A DNA stretch of 33,124 nt from Gemmatimonadota bacterium (GCA_031127225.1 JARIEV010000020.1:1-33124), one strand, 5' to 3'. Shown: positions 24,473 to 33,124, counted from the first letter of the stretch. Notes: a model not told the origin generated them from the letters alone. Program-made: numbers and translations.

Positions 24473-25252
24473 ATGCAACGGACGATGGACGAGGCGCTGG
24501 CCCTCATGCAGGACCTCCGGGCGCGCTGCGACTGGGATCGGGTACAGACCCACGCCTCGCTGCGGCCGTACCTCATCGAGGAAGCGCACGAGGTGGACGA
24601 CGCCATCGCGCAGGGCGACGACGCGGTCCTGCGCGACGAACTGGGCGACCTGTTCCTGCAGGTGCTGTTCCACGCCGTCGTGGCCGAGGAGCGCGGCGCC
24701 TTCACAATGCAGGACGTGGCCGGGGCGCTGATCGGCAAGATGCACGCGCGGCATCCCCATTTGTACGGCGACGGGATCAAGCGCCCGTGGGAGTCTATGA
24801 AGGCGGCCAAGGCCAAGCGCTCGACGCTGGAGGAGGGGCTCCCGGCGGGGCTCCCCTCGCTGCACCGGGCGCACCGGTTACAGGACCGCGCGGCGGGGGT
24901 GGGGTTCGACTGGCCGAACGCGCTCGGACCGCTGGAGAAAGTGCGCGAGGAGATCGACGAACTGGCCGCCCACGTGAACGCGGACGGTCAGGTGGCCGAT
25001 CAGGACGCGTTCGAGGCCGAGCTGGGCGACCTGCTGTTCGCGGTGGTCAACCTGGCGCGCAAGACGGGCGCGCACGGGGCGCTGGCCCTCGACCGCACGA
25101 ACGCGAAGTTCGTGCGGCGCTATGCGGCGATGGAAGCGCTGGCGACGGCGGACGGGGTGGAGCTCACGGCGCTGTCACTGGAAGAGCAGGACAAGTACTG
25201 GGATGCGGTCAAGCGTGCCGAGCGTGTTGGGCCGGACTCACGTGAGTGGTGA
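24473..25252 (+). CDS. mazG: Nucleoside triphosphate pyrophosphohydrolase MazG
   Basis: It hydrolyses NTPs or dNTPs to NMPs and pyrophosphate, cleaning the nucleotide pool. At 259 residues it has the E. coli-type two-domain form. The first MazG domain has EEAHEVDDAIAQ and DELGDLFLQVLFHA, and the second has EEIDELAAHV and AELGDLLFAVVNLAR; these acidic pairs form the Mg2+ sites. The conserved HPHLYGDG and the C-terminal DRTNAKFVRRYAAMEAL are present. ATG 24473 is supported by GGAG 6 bp upstream; a much longer open frame running back through alr is an antisense artefact. It is divergent from alr with 38 bp between starts, so their promoters share that spacer. It ends facing asnS, with a small hairpin between. 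Confidence 0.95.
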   Translation: MQRTMDEALALMQDLRARCDWDRVQTHASLRPYLIEEAHEVDDAIAQGDDAVLRDELGDLFLQVLFHAVVAEERGAFTMQDVAGALIGKMHARHPHLYGDGIKRPWESMKAAKAKRSTLEEGLPAGLPSLHRAHRLQDRAAGVGFDWPNALGPLEKVREEIDELAAHVNADGQVADQDAFEAELGDLLFAVVNLARKTGAHGALALDRTNAKFVRRYAAMEALATADGVELTALSLEEQDKYWDAVKRAERVGPDSREW

Positions 25253-25262
25253 GTGGAAGGTG

Positions 25263-25288
25263 GGAGTCGTGAGTGCACTCGTGACTCC
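25263..25288. terminator. Short imperfect palindrome between mazG and asnS
   Basis: The arms around 25263-25275 and 25276-25288 (GGAGTCGTGAGTG/CACTCGTGACTCC) pair with two G-U wobbles in RNA and a small loop at the centre. It lies between convergent stops and is the best candidate terminator there. The surrounding 70 bp is rich in GTGAGT/ACTCAC words. Confidence 0.5.
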
Positions 25289-25322
25289 GAACTTTTACTC
25301 GGGACCCGACACTCACTGTTCC

Positions 25323-26624
25323 TTACGGCGCCAGCCGGCCCATCATTCTTGGGAACGCGATCACTTCGCGGATGTGCTCGATGCCGCAGATCCAGGCGAT
25401 GGTGCGCTCGAGGCCGAGGCCGAAGCCTGAGTGCGTGAAGGTGCCGTATTTGCGGAGGTCGAGATACCAGCCGTACGCCTCGACCGGGAGTCCTTCGTGC
25501 GTGAGGCGCGCGAGGATCTTGTCGTAGTCATCTTCACGCTGTGACCCGCCGATGATCTCGCCGCGCCCTTCGGGTGCGAGCAGGTCGGCGCAGCGCACGG
25601 TCCGCGGATCGAGGGGGTTCTCCTTCATGTAGAACGCCTTCGCTTCCTTCGGGTAGTTCACGACGAACACCGGACGCTGATACTCGTCGACGATGAGCGC
25701 TTCGTCGGGCGCACCGAGGTCATCGCCCCACACGATGTCGCTGCCCTTGCTCTGCGCGAGCTTCACGGCATCGCCGTAATCGAGACGCACGAACGGCTGC
25801 GACACGCAATCGAGCTTGCTCGTGTCGCGCTCGAGCACTTTAAGCTCTTCCTGACGACGCTCCAGCACGCGCTCCACCAGGTAGCGCACGAACGCTTCCT
25901 GCAGATCCATGTTGTCGTCCTGATCGTACCACGCCATCTCCGGTTCGATCATCCAGAACTCGGTGAGGTGACGGCGCGTCTTCGACTTCTCGGCGCGGAA
26001 CGTGGGGCCGAACGTGTAAATGCGCCCCATCGCGGCAGCGAGGGCTTCGCCGTACAGCTGCCCGGTCTGCGCGAGGTAGGCCGTGCCTTCCTCGAAGTAG
26101 TCGGTGCTGAACAGGCCGGCCCGCTCGCCGATGGCGGCGGTGAGAATGGGCGTATCGCAGCGGATGAAATCGCGCGCGTAGAAGAAGTCGTGCACCGCCT
26201 GTTCGAGCTCGTGCCGCACGCGCATGATCGCGACCTGGCGCTGACTGCGCAGCCAGAAGGTGCGGTTGTCGAGCAGGAAGTCGATGCCGTGCTCCTTCGG
26301 CTGGATCGGATAATCGTTCGGGCTGGTGCCGATCACCTCGAGCGTCTGCACGCCCATCTCGAAGCCGCCGGGGGCGCGCGCGTCGGCGCGCACTTCACCC
26401 GTGAGCGCGACCGACGCTTCCTGCGTCAGCGTGGCAAAGGCATCCCACGACGCCTCCGGCACCTCGGACTTGACCAGGACCGCCTGCAGAATCCCCGTAC
26501 CGTCGCGGGCGACGACGAAGGCCACCTTGCCCTTGGAGCGCAGGTGGGTCACCCACGCGCGGACGGTGACGACGGCACCGACGTGGTGCTTGAGATCGGC
26601 GATGCGGGTGCTGGATTGGTTCAT
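25323..26624 (-). CDS. asnS: Asparagine--tRNA ligase
   Basis: A class IIb aminoacyl-tRNA synthetase that charges tRNA-Asn. It has 433 residues, within the usual range. The start is the ATG at 26624; the open frame further upstream runs through recG and is not coding here. The N-terminal OB-fold anticodon-binding domain occupies about 1-105 (VTVRAWVTHLRSKGKVAFVV). Class II motif 2 is FGPTFRAEKSKTRRHLTEFW and motif 3 is GFGLGLERTIAWICG. The motif-2 text with the ending EVIAFPRMMGRLAP fits AsnRS better than AspRS, and the short length lacks the bacterial AspRS GAD insertion. It lies 85 bp downstream of recG on the same strand and is probably cotranscribed or has its own weak promoter. No strong ribosome-binding site is visible. 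Confidence 0.92.
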   Translation of the reverse strand: MNQSSTRIADLKHHVGAVVTVRAWVTHLRSKGKVAFVVARDGTGILQAVLVKSEVPEASWDAFATLTQEASVALTGEVRADARAPGGFEMGVQTLEVIGTSPNDYPIQPKEHGIDFLLDNRTFWLRSQRQVAIMRVRHELEQAVHDFFYARDFIRCDTPILTAAIGERAGLFSTDYFEEGTAYLAQTGQLYGEALAAAMGRIYTFGPTFRAEKSKTRRHLTEFWMIEPEMAWYDQDDNMDLQEAFVRYLVERVLERRQEELKVLERDTSKLDCVSQPFVRLDYGDAVKLAQSKGSDIVWGDDLGAPDEALIVDEYQRPVFVVNYPKEAKAFYMKENPLDPRTVRCADLLAPEGRGEIIGGSQREDDYDKILARLTHEGLPVEAYGWYLDLRKYGTFTHSGFGLGLERTIAWICGIEHIREVIAFPRMMGRLAP

Positions 26625-26709
26625 CGGGCGCGGCAAGTTGAGGGAGAGCGGTGAAGCTACACCCGAAGCCACTCGGGCTCCAAGCGGCGCCCCTCCCGAT
26701 GGGACCTCG

Positions 26710-28839
26710 CTACCCGACCCGGAATAGCTCCAGCGCGCGGGCGTACCCGACGGTGAGGAGCTGACGCAATCCCTGATGCGCTGGGGCCGTGAGCAGCGGA
26801 TCGTCGCGCAGCACACGCTCGGCCACCACGCGCGCCGTTTCGTTGAGCGCCTCGTCGCGCAGTGGGTCGGCGATCCGGAAGGCGGGCAATCCATGCTGCT
26901 TGGCGCCGAACAGGTCGCCCATGCCCCGCAGCTGCAGATCGGCGCGCGCGATCTCGAAGCCGTCGTCGGTACCGGCAAAGAGCCCGAGCCGCTCCGCCGC
27001 CTCGGCCCCGACATCGCCCAGCAAGACGCAGTACGACTGCTCCGCCCCCCGCCCCACGCGCCCGCGCAACTGGTGCAGCTGCGAGAGCCCGAACCGCTCC
27101 GGGTGCTCGATGATCATGACGGTGGCATTCCCGACGTCGATCCCGACCTCAATGACGGTGGTCGCCACGAGCACGTCGATGTTGCCGTCGCGGAATTCGC
27201 GCATGATGTCGTCGCGCTCCTCCGCGCGCAGCCGCCCGTGCAGCAGCGCCACGCGCCGGTGCGCGAAGGGGCCGGCCACGAGCTCCTCGAACATCACCGT
27301 GGCCGCCTTGAGCTCCATCTTTTCCGATGTTTCGATCAGCGGGTATACCACGTACACCTGCCGGCCGGCGTCGAGCTGCCCGTTGGCGAAGGTAAACACC
27401 TTGGCCCGCCCCGACTCGGGGCGCACGACGGTGGTAACGGGCTGACGCCCTGGGGGTCGTTCGTCCAGCACACTCACATCGAGATCACCGTACAGCGTGA
27501 GTGCCAGCGACCGCGGAATGGGGGTGGCGCTCATGAGCAGCACATCGGGCGCCTTGCCTTTCTGCCCCAGCGTGGCCCGCTGCTCCACGCCGAAGCGGTG
27601 CTGCTCGTCGATGATCGCGAGCCCGAGGTTGTGGAAGGCCACGTCGCCCTGAATGAGGGCGTGCGTGCCGATGGCCAGCACGGGTTCCGCCGACGCGATC
27701 CGCGCGAGGGCGGCGCGGCGCTCCTTGGCCCCCAGCCGTCCGGTGAGCAGCAACGGCGTGATGCCGAGCGGCGCCAACAGCGCGCCGATCGAGCGCGCAT
27801 GCTGCTCGGCCAGCAACTCGGTGGGCGCCATCAACGCCACCTGCGCCCCGTTCTCCATGGCCAGCAGCGCACTGAACACCGCCACGACGGTCTTGCCGGC
27901 GCCCACGTCGCCCTGCAGCAGCCGGTGCATGCGCCGCGGGCTCTCCATGTCGGCCACGATCTCGCGAATGGCGCGCACCTGCGCCCCGGTGAGGGCATAC
28001 GGCAGGAGCGCCCGCAACTTGGTGGTGAGGTCGCGTCGGTTCACGAAGGCGGTGCCCCCGCGCGCCTCGCGAGCCACCTGATTGGCCTTGCGATGCAGCA
28101 GCTGCACGCACAGCAGCTCCTCGAACGCCAACCGTGCGCGCCCCTGCAACGCCACGGCCACCGACGCGGGGCGATGCACGAGCCGGAACGCCTCGGGCAG
28201 ATCAGGGACGCCGGCCTGCGCGAGGATCTCCCGCGGCAGCGTTTCCTGCACCAGCGGCAGCAGCTGATCGAGGTGCGCCTGCACGAGGGCCCGCAGCACG
28301 CGCACCGACAGGCCCTCGGTGCTCGAATACACCGCGAGCACGCGTCCGCCGCCGGTGCCTTCCTCCTCGGGGCCGAGGTTGACGAACTCGCGCGGCTGCA
28401 GCCGTCGGCCGTGGAAGAAGCGCACCTGACCGGTGCACAGCAGCCAGTCGCCCTTGTTGATCGTGCGATCGAGGAAGGGCTGGCCGGGCCACGCCACTTC
28501 GATCATGCCGCTCGCGTCCTGCACGACGGCCTGAAAGACGCGCAGCCCTTTGCGCGTGGGGAGCACGCCCTTGGCGATGACCTGCCCCAGCACGGTGATA
28601 TCCGCGCCCACGGCCGCCTGCGCGATGCGCGTGACGGTGCTGGCGTCCTCGTAGCGGTGCGGGACATGGCGCAGCAGGTCGCCGGCCATGGTGATCCCGA
28701 GGCGGGCCAGCAGTTCACCGCGCGCCGGCCCGACCCCCTTGAGGTAGGTGACCGGCGTGTCGAGCGCGAGGCGCGGTGCCGGACGCGCCGGCGGACGTCG
28801 CTTCCGCTCCGGCACCTCGCGCTCACCGCCGAACGCCAT
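26710..28839 (-). CDS. recG: ATP-dependent DNA helicase RecG
   Basis: A monomeric branch-migration helicase that regresses stalled forks and processes recombination intermediates. At about 709 residues it matches the family. The N-terminal wedge/OB region covers about 30-190 (PVTYLKGVGPARGELLARLG, HRYEDAS). The helicase core has Walker A GDVGAGKT near 311, the DEQHRFG box near 406, MSATPIPRSLALT, and motifs V/VI TTVIEVGIDVGNAT and QLRGRVGRG. The start is taken as the ATG at 28839, forming TGATG with the ftsY stop, with GGAG 5 bp upstream; the GTG one codon earlier is possible but too close to the GGAG. The overlap implies translational coupling to ftsY. Confidence 0.96.
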   Translation of the reverse strand: MAFGGEREVPERKRRPPARPAPRLALDTPVTYLKGVGPARGELLARLGITMAGDLLRHVPHRYEDASTVTRIAQAAVGADITVLGQVIAKGVLPTRKGLRVFQAVVQDASGMIEVAWPGQPFLDRTINKGDWLLCTGQVRFFHGRRLQPREFVNLGPEEEGTGGGRVLAVYSSTEGLSVRVLRALVQAHLDQLLPLVQETLPREILAQAGVPDLPEAFRLVHRPASVAVALQGRARLAFEELLCVQLLHRKANQVAREARGGTAFVNRRDLTTKLRALLPYALTGAQVRAIREIVADMESPRRMHRLLQGDVGAGKTVVAVFSALLAMENGAQVALMAPTELLAEQHARSIGALLAPLGITPLLLTGRLGAKERRAALARIASAEPVLAIGTHALIQGDVAFHNLGLAIIDEQHRFGVEQRATLGQKGKAPDVLLMSATPIPRSLALTLYGDLDVSVLDERPPGRQPVTTVVRPESGRAKVFTFANGQLDAGRQVYVVYPLIETSEKMELKAATVMFEELVAGPFAHRRVALLHGRLRAEERDDIMREFRDGNIDVLVATTVIEVGIDVGNATVMIIEHPERFGLSQLHQLRGRVGRGAEQSYCVLLGDVGAEAAERLGLFAGTDDGFEIARADLQLRGMGDLFGAKQHGLPAFRIADPLRDEALNETARVVAERVLRDDPLLTAPAHQGLRQLLTVGYARALELFRVG

Positions 28840-29768
28840 CACGTCTCCACCAACTCCCGGGCATACTCGCCAGCATCGAACGGCTCGAGATCCCCGATCT
28901 GTTCGCCGAGCCCGACGAACTTGACCGGCACATTGAGGGCCTCGTGCACGGCCACCACGATCCCGCCCTTGGCGGTCCCATCGAGCTTGGTGATCACCAC
29001 GCCGGTCACGGGGACCGCCGCGGAGAAGGTGCGCGCCTGCGCGAGCGCGTTCTGGCCGATGGTGCCGTCGAGCACCAGCAGCACTTCATGCGGAGCATCG
29101 GGGAGCCGCTTCGTGATCACGCGGTGAATCTTGCGCAGCTCCGTCATCAGATCGTCACTCGTGTGCAGCCGCCCGGCGGTGTCCACGATCACGATATCCG
29201 CCCCACGCGTCATCCCGGCCTCGACGGCGTCGAAGGCCACCGACGCCGGATCGGACCCGGGCGCGCCCCCCACAAAGTCCACACCGGCCCGCTCCGCCCA
29301 CACGCGCAGCTGATCGATCGCCCCCGCGCGGAACGTGTCGGCGGCCCCGAGCAGCACGCGCTTGCCTTGCGACCGGAACTGCGCCGCAAGCTTACCGATG
29401 AAAGTGGTTTTCCCGGCGCCGTTCACGCCGATGACGAGGATCACCGTCGGGCCGCTGGCGGCCGTCCGCAGCGCGGGATCCGCGTTCCCCGTGCGCAGCG
29501 CCTTCTCGATGCCGGCGGCCAGCGCCGACCGGAACTCCGCTTCGGTTTTCACCTCGCCGCGCTTGGCGCGGTACTCCACGTCGGCCACCAGGGCGAGCGC
29601 GGTGGTGACCCCGAAATCCGACTGAATGAGCAGCGTTTCGAGCGCCTCCAGCGAGCCTTCGTCGACGCCCTTGAAGAGCACCGAGACGTCGGTGAATGCG
29701 ACGTCCTTGAAGCGCTGCCACAGGGAGCGCTTGGGTCCTTCTTCCTTTCGGCGAAACAGACGAGCCAT
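28839..29768 (-). CDS. ftsY: Signal recognition particle receptor FtsY
   Basis: The SRP-receptor GTPase that brings ribosome-nascent-chain-SRP complexes to the inner-membrane translocon. It has 309 residues: a short basic start (RRKEEGPKRSLWQRFKD) in place of the long acidic A domain of E. coli, an N helical domain to about 95 and a G domain after that. GTPase motifs are G1 GVNGAGKTT (114-122), DTFRAGA (144-150), DTAGR (196-200) and TKLDGTAKGG (260-269). The usual DATTGQN of the G domain appears as DGTIGQN, a small departure. Its stop overlaps recG's start, and the VWA-like gene lies 57 bp upstream on the same strand. Confidence 0.96.
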   Translation of the reverse strand: MARLFRRKEEGPKRSLWQRFKDVAFTDVSVLFKGVDEGSLEALETLLIQSDFGVTTALALVADVEYRAKRGEVKTEAEFRSALAAGIEKALRTGNADPALRTAASGPTVILVIGVNGAGKTTFIGKLAAQFRSQGKRVLLGAADTFRAGAIDQLRVWAERAGVDFVGGAPGSDPASVAFDAVEAGMTRGADIVIVDTAGRLHTSDDLMTELRKIHRVITKRLPDAPHEVLLVLDGTIGQNALAQARTFSAAVPVTGVVITKLDGTAKGGIVVAVHEALNVPVKFVGLGEQIGDLEPFDAGEYARELVET

Positions 29769-29825
29769 GATGAACCGGGCAGAGAGAAACGACGACGCGG
29801 CAACGGACCGCCGACGCCGGGTGGA

Positions 29826-31694
29826 TCAGCGATAGCCAGCGGCGCGGCGCCCGATCCACTCACCACAGAGCAGGAGCAGTGCCAGCACGAAGGGCCAACC
29901 GGCGTCAGCCAGCCGCGGCGCATCCGACGCGAGCGCGCCTCGCGAGAGCGCCCCGTCACGCACCGTGGGCACCCGCGGCACCCATTCGCGCGAGGCGTTC
30001 ACGACCAGCACGCTGGCCCCGCCGTCGGCTTGGACGTCGTACACCCCAGCAGGGAGCGCGGGAGAGGTGGTCTCGAAGCTGTTACCCGTGAAACGCAACG
30101 CGAGTGAATCGGCCCCTGCCCCGCCCCGGCGGCTGATCCGGACCACGACCACCGAGTCGGTGCCGCCCCGGCGCCACGCGATCGGATCGCCGGCCCGCGT
30201 GAGCGCGGCAATCGGGCGGGCGGCGCGCACATCGCCCCGTCCCGCCGACAGCCAGTCGAAAATGGCGCCCCAGAGTGCCCCGAACGCCTCCGCGGAGCGC
30301 CCGCCGCGCAACGCCCATCCAGCGTACCCGGAACCGGACACCACGATGGTGCGGGCGCCGTTGTCGGTGCGGGCGGCAATCGCCGCCACCGCGTCGCCGC
30401 GTTTGCCGAGCTTCGCCACCAAAACCGGCAGCGCGCCCGGCGCCGCGCCGGCGAGTGTGAGCGGCGGCAGGGAATCGAGCGGCAGCCCCGACAGGGCGGA
30501 GGCCAGCGGCGAGGCGGGCACTCCAGCAGGGTACCACTCCGGTGTACGGGCCATCTCGCCGGCCTTGGCCACGACGGTTGGCGGCGCGGGCACCCAGAGT
30601 GCCCGCGCACCGGCGGCGGCGCGCCCCGCGGCGGACGGGCGCCACGCGGTGTCGCCGTGCACGATGAGCATACCGGCGGCACCGGCCTGCCGCTTCACCT
30701 CGACCTCGCTGATCGGCGCCAGTGTGCCTTCCACGCGCCACACGCCCGGCGCGAGGCGCAGGAACGCGCGCGTCGGCACGTTGAGGGCACCACGCAGCAC
30801 CACCAGCGCCTCACGCACGTCGAGGTCGGGCGCGGTAGACACGAAGACGGCCGCCGGGCGGTCCCCGATGTCGAGGGTGGCGGTGAGCGTGTCGTTGCGC
30901 GGCTCCACGTCGGCCGGCACCACCAGCACCGCCCGCACGAGTGCCGAACGCGCCCCGCGGGGCAACACCACCGCGGTGGTCACGCGCGTGGAGGTGTTGG
31001 GGCCAAGGGCTGGGACCGCCACTTGCACGTCGGTGAGACCGTCCACGAGGACGCGCAGCTGCGCATCCGGCGTGGCCGCCGCACCGGCGGTGACCGTGGC
31101 GGCCACCGTGATGGTATCGCCGGCCGTGGCCGCCCCGGGCACGGCCAAATCGGACACCGCCGCATCGCGCCGCGGCACCTTGGTCAGCACGCGCACCATC
31201 GACCCCACCGGGGCCTCGGACAACGATTCGGCATCGTCGACTTCGCCGTCGGTGAGCAACAACAGCGGGCGTCCCAGCGACGCCGCCCGATCCACGGCAC
31301 TGCGCACCCGCGAGCCCTGATCGTCGGCCACGATGGACCGGACGTCAGCCAGCGCGATGTCACGAATGGAGTCGCCCACCAGCACGACCTGATCCGACGA
31401 CCGTGCGTCACGGGTGGCGGCGGCTGTCACGGTGTCACGCCAGCGCTGCATCGCGGTGCGCTCGTCGCCGACGGCCCGTCGTGACGAGGCGGAGACGTCG
31501 ATGGCAATGAGCGGCGGCGCGGGGCGCGGTGGAGCCGACGGCGCCCCGAAGAGGATGGCCGCGACGATGGTAACGGCGAGAGCGCGCAGGGCGCCCAGCA
31601 ACAGCGCCCGGGTGCGCGCGGCGGCGCCGACGCGCCCGTAGGCGAGCCAGGCCGCGGCAACGCCGAGCGCGAGGGCAAGTGTCCAGCGAATCAC
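29826..31694 (-). CDS. Membrane protein with a VWA-like domain, function unknown
   Basis: A 622-residue protein anchored by N-terminal membrane helices (TLALALGVAAAWLAYG and LRALAVTIVAAILFG) and a C-terminal one (WPFVLALLLLCGEW). Between them, from about 62, is a VWA-like Rossmann segment with a DxSxS metal motif (Asp66, Ser68, Ser70 in AIDVSASSR) and the later strand RPLLLLTDGEVDD. Beta-sandwich stretches follow, and about 370-480 resembles the glutamine-amidotransferase-like part found in large BatA/YfbK-style membrane proteins (GARTIVVSGSGYAGW). I recognise no named family. Related architectures act at the inner membrane with AAA+ ATPases (MoxR), but none is nearby. Residue use is Ala-rich, as for its neighbours. 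Confidence 0.6.
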   Translation of the reverse strand: MIRWTLALALGVAAAWLAYGRVGAAARTRALLLGALRALAVTIVAAILFGAPSAPPRPAPPLIAIDVSASSRRAVGDERTAMQRWRDTVTAAATRDARSSDQVVLVGDSIRDIALADVRSIVADDQGSRVRSAVDRAASLGRPLLLLTDGEVDDAESLSEAPVGSMVRVLTKVPRRDAAVSDLAVPGAATAGDTITVAATVTAGAAATPDAQLRVLVDGLTDVQVAVPALGPNTSTRVTTAVVLPRGARSALVRAVLVVPADVEPRNDTLTATLDIGDRPAAVFVSTAPDLDVREALVVLRGALNVPTRAFLRLAPGVWRVEGTLAPISEVEVKRQAGAAGMLIVHGDTAWRPSAAGRAAAGARALWVPAPPTVVAKAGEMARTPEWYPAGVPASPLASALSGLPLDSLPPLTLAGAAPGALPVLVAKLGKRGDAVAAIAARTDNGARTIVVSGSGYAGWALRGGRSAEAFGALWGAIFDWLSAGRGDVRAARPIAALTRAGDPIAWRRGGTDSVVVVRISRRGGAGADSLALRFTGNSFETTSPALPAGVYDVQADGGASVLVVNASREWVPRVPTVRDGALSRGALASDAPRLADAGWPFVLALLLLCGEWIGRRAAGYR

Positions 31695-31756
31695 GACAGT
31701 AACGTCACCGGTGGGCGCGGTCTGGGAAAGGGGACAGACGGATCAGTGCATGAGAA

Positions 31757-31786
31757 AGGGCAAAGCGGCCGCAGCCTCTTTGCCCT
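31757..31786 (-). terminator. Hairpin terminator after the M23 peptidase gene
   Basis: Arms 31757-31765 and 31778-31786 (AGGGCAAAG/CTTTGCCCT) pair over 9 bp with a GC-rich 12-nt loop. On the minus strand the hairpin is followed by TTTCTC, a short T-rich tail. It lies about 37 bp past the peptidase stop and upstream of the VWA-like gene. Confidence 0.7.
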
Positions 31787-31822
31787 CTACGCACGGCACC
31801 CGCGTTGAGTTCGGGAAACGCG

Positions 31823-33106
31823 TCAGTCGCCGTTCGGGTTGGTGAGTGCGACGCCCGCCACCTTTGCCGGGGTTGGGGCCGCATCGAGACGCGAGAACAG
31901 GCGCGTCTTGAGTTGGATGAACGTGGAGCGCAGGCCGGCGGCCAACGGTTCGCCCGTCACGTTGCGCAGCGCCACGCGCGGATCCCGATGCTTGCCGCCC
32001 ACCAGGACTTCGAAATGCAGGTGCGGCGCCGTGGACAGCCCCGTGGTGCCGACGTAGGCCACGGTGCGGGCGATGGACACCGACGTGCCGCGACGGATGC
32101 CGCTGGCGAAGCCGTTGAGGTGCCCGTAGCGGGTGACGAAGCCGTTGCGGTGGCGGATTTCGAGGACGCGTCCGTAGCCGCCTTTCCAGCCAGCAAAGAT
32201 CACGGTGCCGTCGCCGAGCGCACGAACGGGCGTGCCCCGGGGCGCGGCGTAGTCCATGCCCTGGTGCGCACGGACGGTGCCGAGGATGGGGTGCCGACGC
32301 AGGCCGAACACACTGGAGATACGACGGAAGGCGAGCGGCGCGCGCAGGAACGCGGCGCGCATCGATTTTCCGTCGCCGTCGTAATACGCCACCTTGGTGC
32401 CCTGGGCGAAGCGCATGGTCTCGACGGGCCGTCCCCCGATGGTCAGGCGCGCGGCGATGACCTCGCCCGCCCGCACGGCGCCGTTGGGGGCCCGCTGCCG
32501 CTCGATGAGCACCTTGATGGAGTCACCCGTGCGCAGATCACGACTGAGATCGACGCGATACTCCAGAATGTCGGCCAGCGCGTACGCGACTTCGCTGCGG
32601 ACGTTCGACGGAAACGCCTCGGCACCCGACGCGATGGCCGCGGTCAGAGTGGAGGTGACCGTCCCGCCCACGACCACGGTGTCGGTGCTCCACGGCAGGC
32701 GCTCTTCCTTCCCGGCCCAGGTGGCCGACGCCGTGCGTGTAAAGCGCACGAGGCGGTCGATGGCCAACTGGAGCACGACTTCGGCGGCGCCGGAGTCGGC
32801 GCTGATGGTGCTGGTGACGGTCGTACCGGCGCGAATTTTCCGGGCATCGATGGCATCGGACGCGAGCAGCGCCCGGGTGGCCTCATCGCGGGGCATCCCG
32901 GCCCGTTCGAGCACGGCCAGCAGCGGTTCACCCCGCTTTACGGTGTCCACCCGTGTCCGCCATTTGGCACTGGCAGAAACACGAGACCCCGCAGCGAGGA
33001 CACTCGCTGCGGGGCGTTCGGGGACGGGACGTCCCAACGCAATGGCAGTGGCTCCCACGCCGGCACAAATGGCGGCGAGGAGAAGCCGGGTGCGTGCGTT
33101 GGTCAA
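31823..33106 (-). CDS. M23 family metallopeptidase (MepM/NlpD-like murein hydrolase)
   Basis: A 427-residue exported peptidase predicted to cleave peptidoglycan cross-links in the periplasm. An N-terminal signal or anchor (RTRLLLAAICAGVGATAIAL) is followed by an Opa/LysM-like MepM-type region (about 50-250) and the M23 lysostaphin-like domain at about 260-375. Zinc and active-site residues are all present: His281 and Asp285 in RAHQGMDYAAPRGTPV, His329 in TRYGHLNG, and His362/His364 in PHLHFEV. The start is uncertain: TTG at 33106 has GGAG 9 bp upstream and gives a good signal peptide, but the frame stays open to the window edge, so an upstream start outside the window cannot be excluded. The ATG at 33111 is out of frame and stops at once. 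Confidence 0.9.
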   Translation of the reverse strand: MTNARTRLLLAAICAGVGATAIALGRPVPERPAASVLAAGSRVSASAKWRTRVDTVKRGEPLLAVLERAGMPRDEATRALLASDAIDARKIRAGTTVTSTISADSGAAEVVLQLAIDRLVRFTRTASATWAGKEERLPWSTDTVVVGGTVTSTLTAAIASGAEAFPSNVRSEVAYALADILEYRVDLSRDLRTGDSIKVLIERQRAPNGAVRAGEVIAARLTIGGRPVETMRFAQGTKVAYYDGDGKSMRAAFLRAPLAFRRISSVFGLRRHPILGTVRAHQGMDYAAPRGTPVRALGDGTVIFAGWKGGYGRVLEIRHRNGFVTRYGHLNGFASGIRRGTSVSIARTVAYVGTTGLSTAPHLHFEVLVGGKHRDPRVALRNVTGEPLAAGLRSTFIQLKTRLFSRLDAAPTPAKVAGVALTNPNGD

Positions 33107-33124
33107 TCCATCTGTCTCCGTATA

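Noticed and set aside
26776-29127. A 783-codon open frame on the plus strand
   Set aside because: It is antisense to recG and ftsY, both of which have full family motifs; the product is low-complexity His/Arg/Gln-rich.
31764-31771. GCGGCCGC (NotI site) as a sign of cloned or vector DNA
   Set aside because: An 8-bp GC-only word is expected by chance in such GC-rich DNA and sits naturally in the loop of a terminator hairpin.

Overview
The window is a gene-dense, high-GC bacterial chromosome segment with about 21 genes and almost no intergenic DNA. It has a SusC/SusD pair, carboxypeptidase-regulatory/plug proteins, an LVIVD-repeat surface protein and secreted proteins cut at typical A-x-A|Q sites. 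Together with the GC content, this points to a member of the Gemmatimonadota (Gemmatimonas-like). That placement is inferred from gene content, not from a phylogenetic marker.

Layout. (1) 1-5.8 kb, plus strand: the 3' end of an M1 aminopeptidase, then a SusC/RagA outer-membrane transporter and its SusD/RagB lipoprotein, closed by a perfect 20-bp-stem hairpin. (2) 5.8-12.4 kb: small envelope genes in both orientations, namely an orphan carboxypeptidase-regulatory/plug protein, an NTF2/lumazine-binding-like secreted protein, a CHRD/SOD-like secreted protein, chorismate mutase-prephenate dehydrogenase (tyrA), and a divergent pair of secreted beta-propeller proteins. (3) 12.45-24.43 kb: nine minus-strand genes packed end to end (alr, deoB, cdd, lipoprotein, beta-barrel, miaB, comEC, fbp, methylmalonyl-CoA mutase large subunit), several joined by 4-8 bp stop/start overlaps. 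(4) 24.47-25.25 kb: mazG, divergent from alr. (5) 25.3-33.1 kb, minus strand: asnS, recG, ftsY, a VWA-like membrane protein and an M23 peptidase.

Most genes are housekeeping: nucleoside salvage and nucleotide clean-up (deoB, cdd, mazG), cell wall (alr, M23 peptidase), tRNA modification and charging (miaB, asnS), recombination and DNA uptake (recG, comEC), protein targeting (ftsY), and central or amino-acid metabolism (fbp, mutase, tyrA). The rest concerns the outer membrane and periplasm.

I did not find an obviously new defence, mobile or biosynthetic system. The points most worth checking are: an alanine racemase whose frame is broken at a (CG)7 tract; a long hairpin with a UUCG loop that buries the comEC start codon; a comEC reading frame running 130 bp into fbp; an in-frame 12-bp tandem repeat in comEC; a His/Met-rich insert in a secreted beta-propeller; an orphan plug-only relative of SusC; and an unrecognised lipoprotein/beta-barrel gene pair embedded in the deoB-cdd-miaB run. 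No rRNA, tRNA, CRISPR array, insertion sequence or prophage gene was seen.
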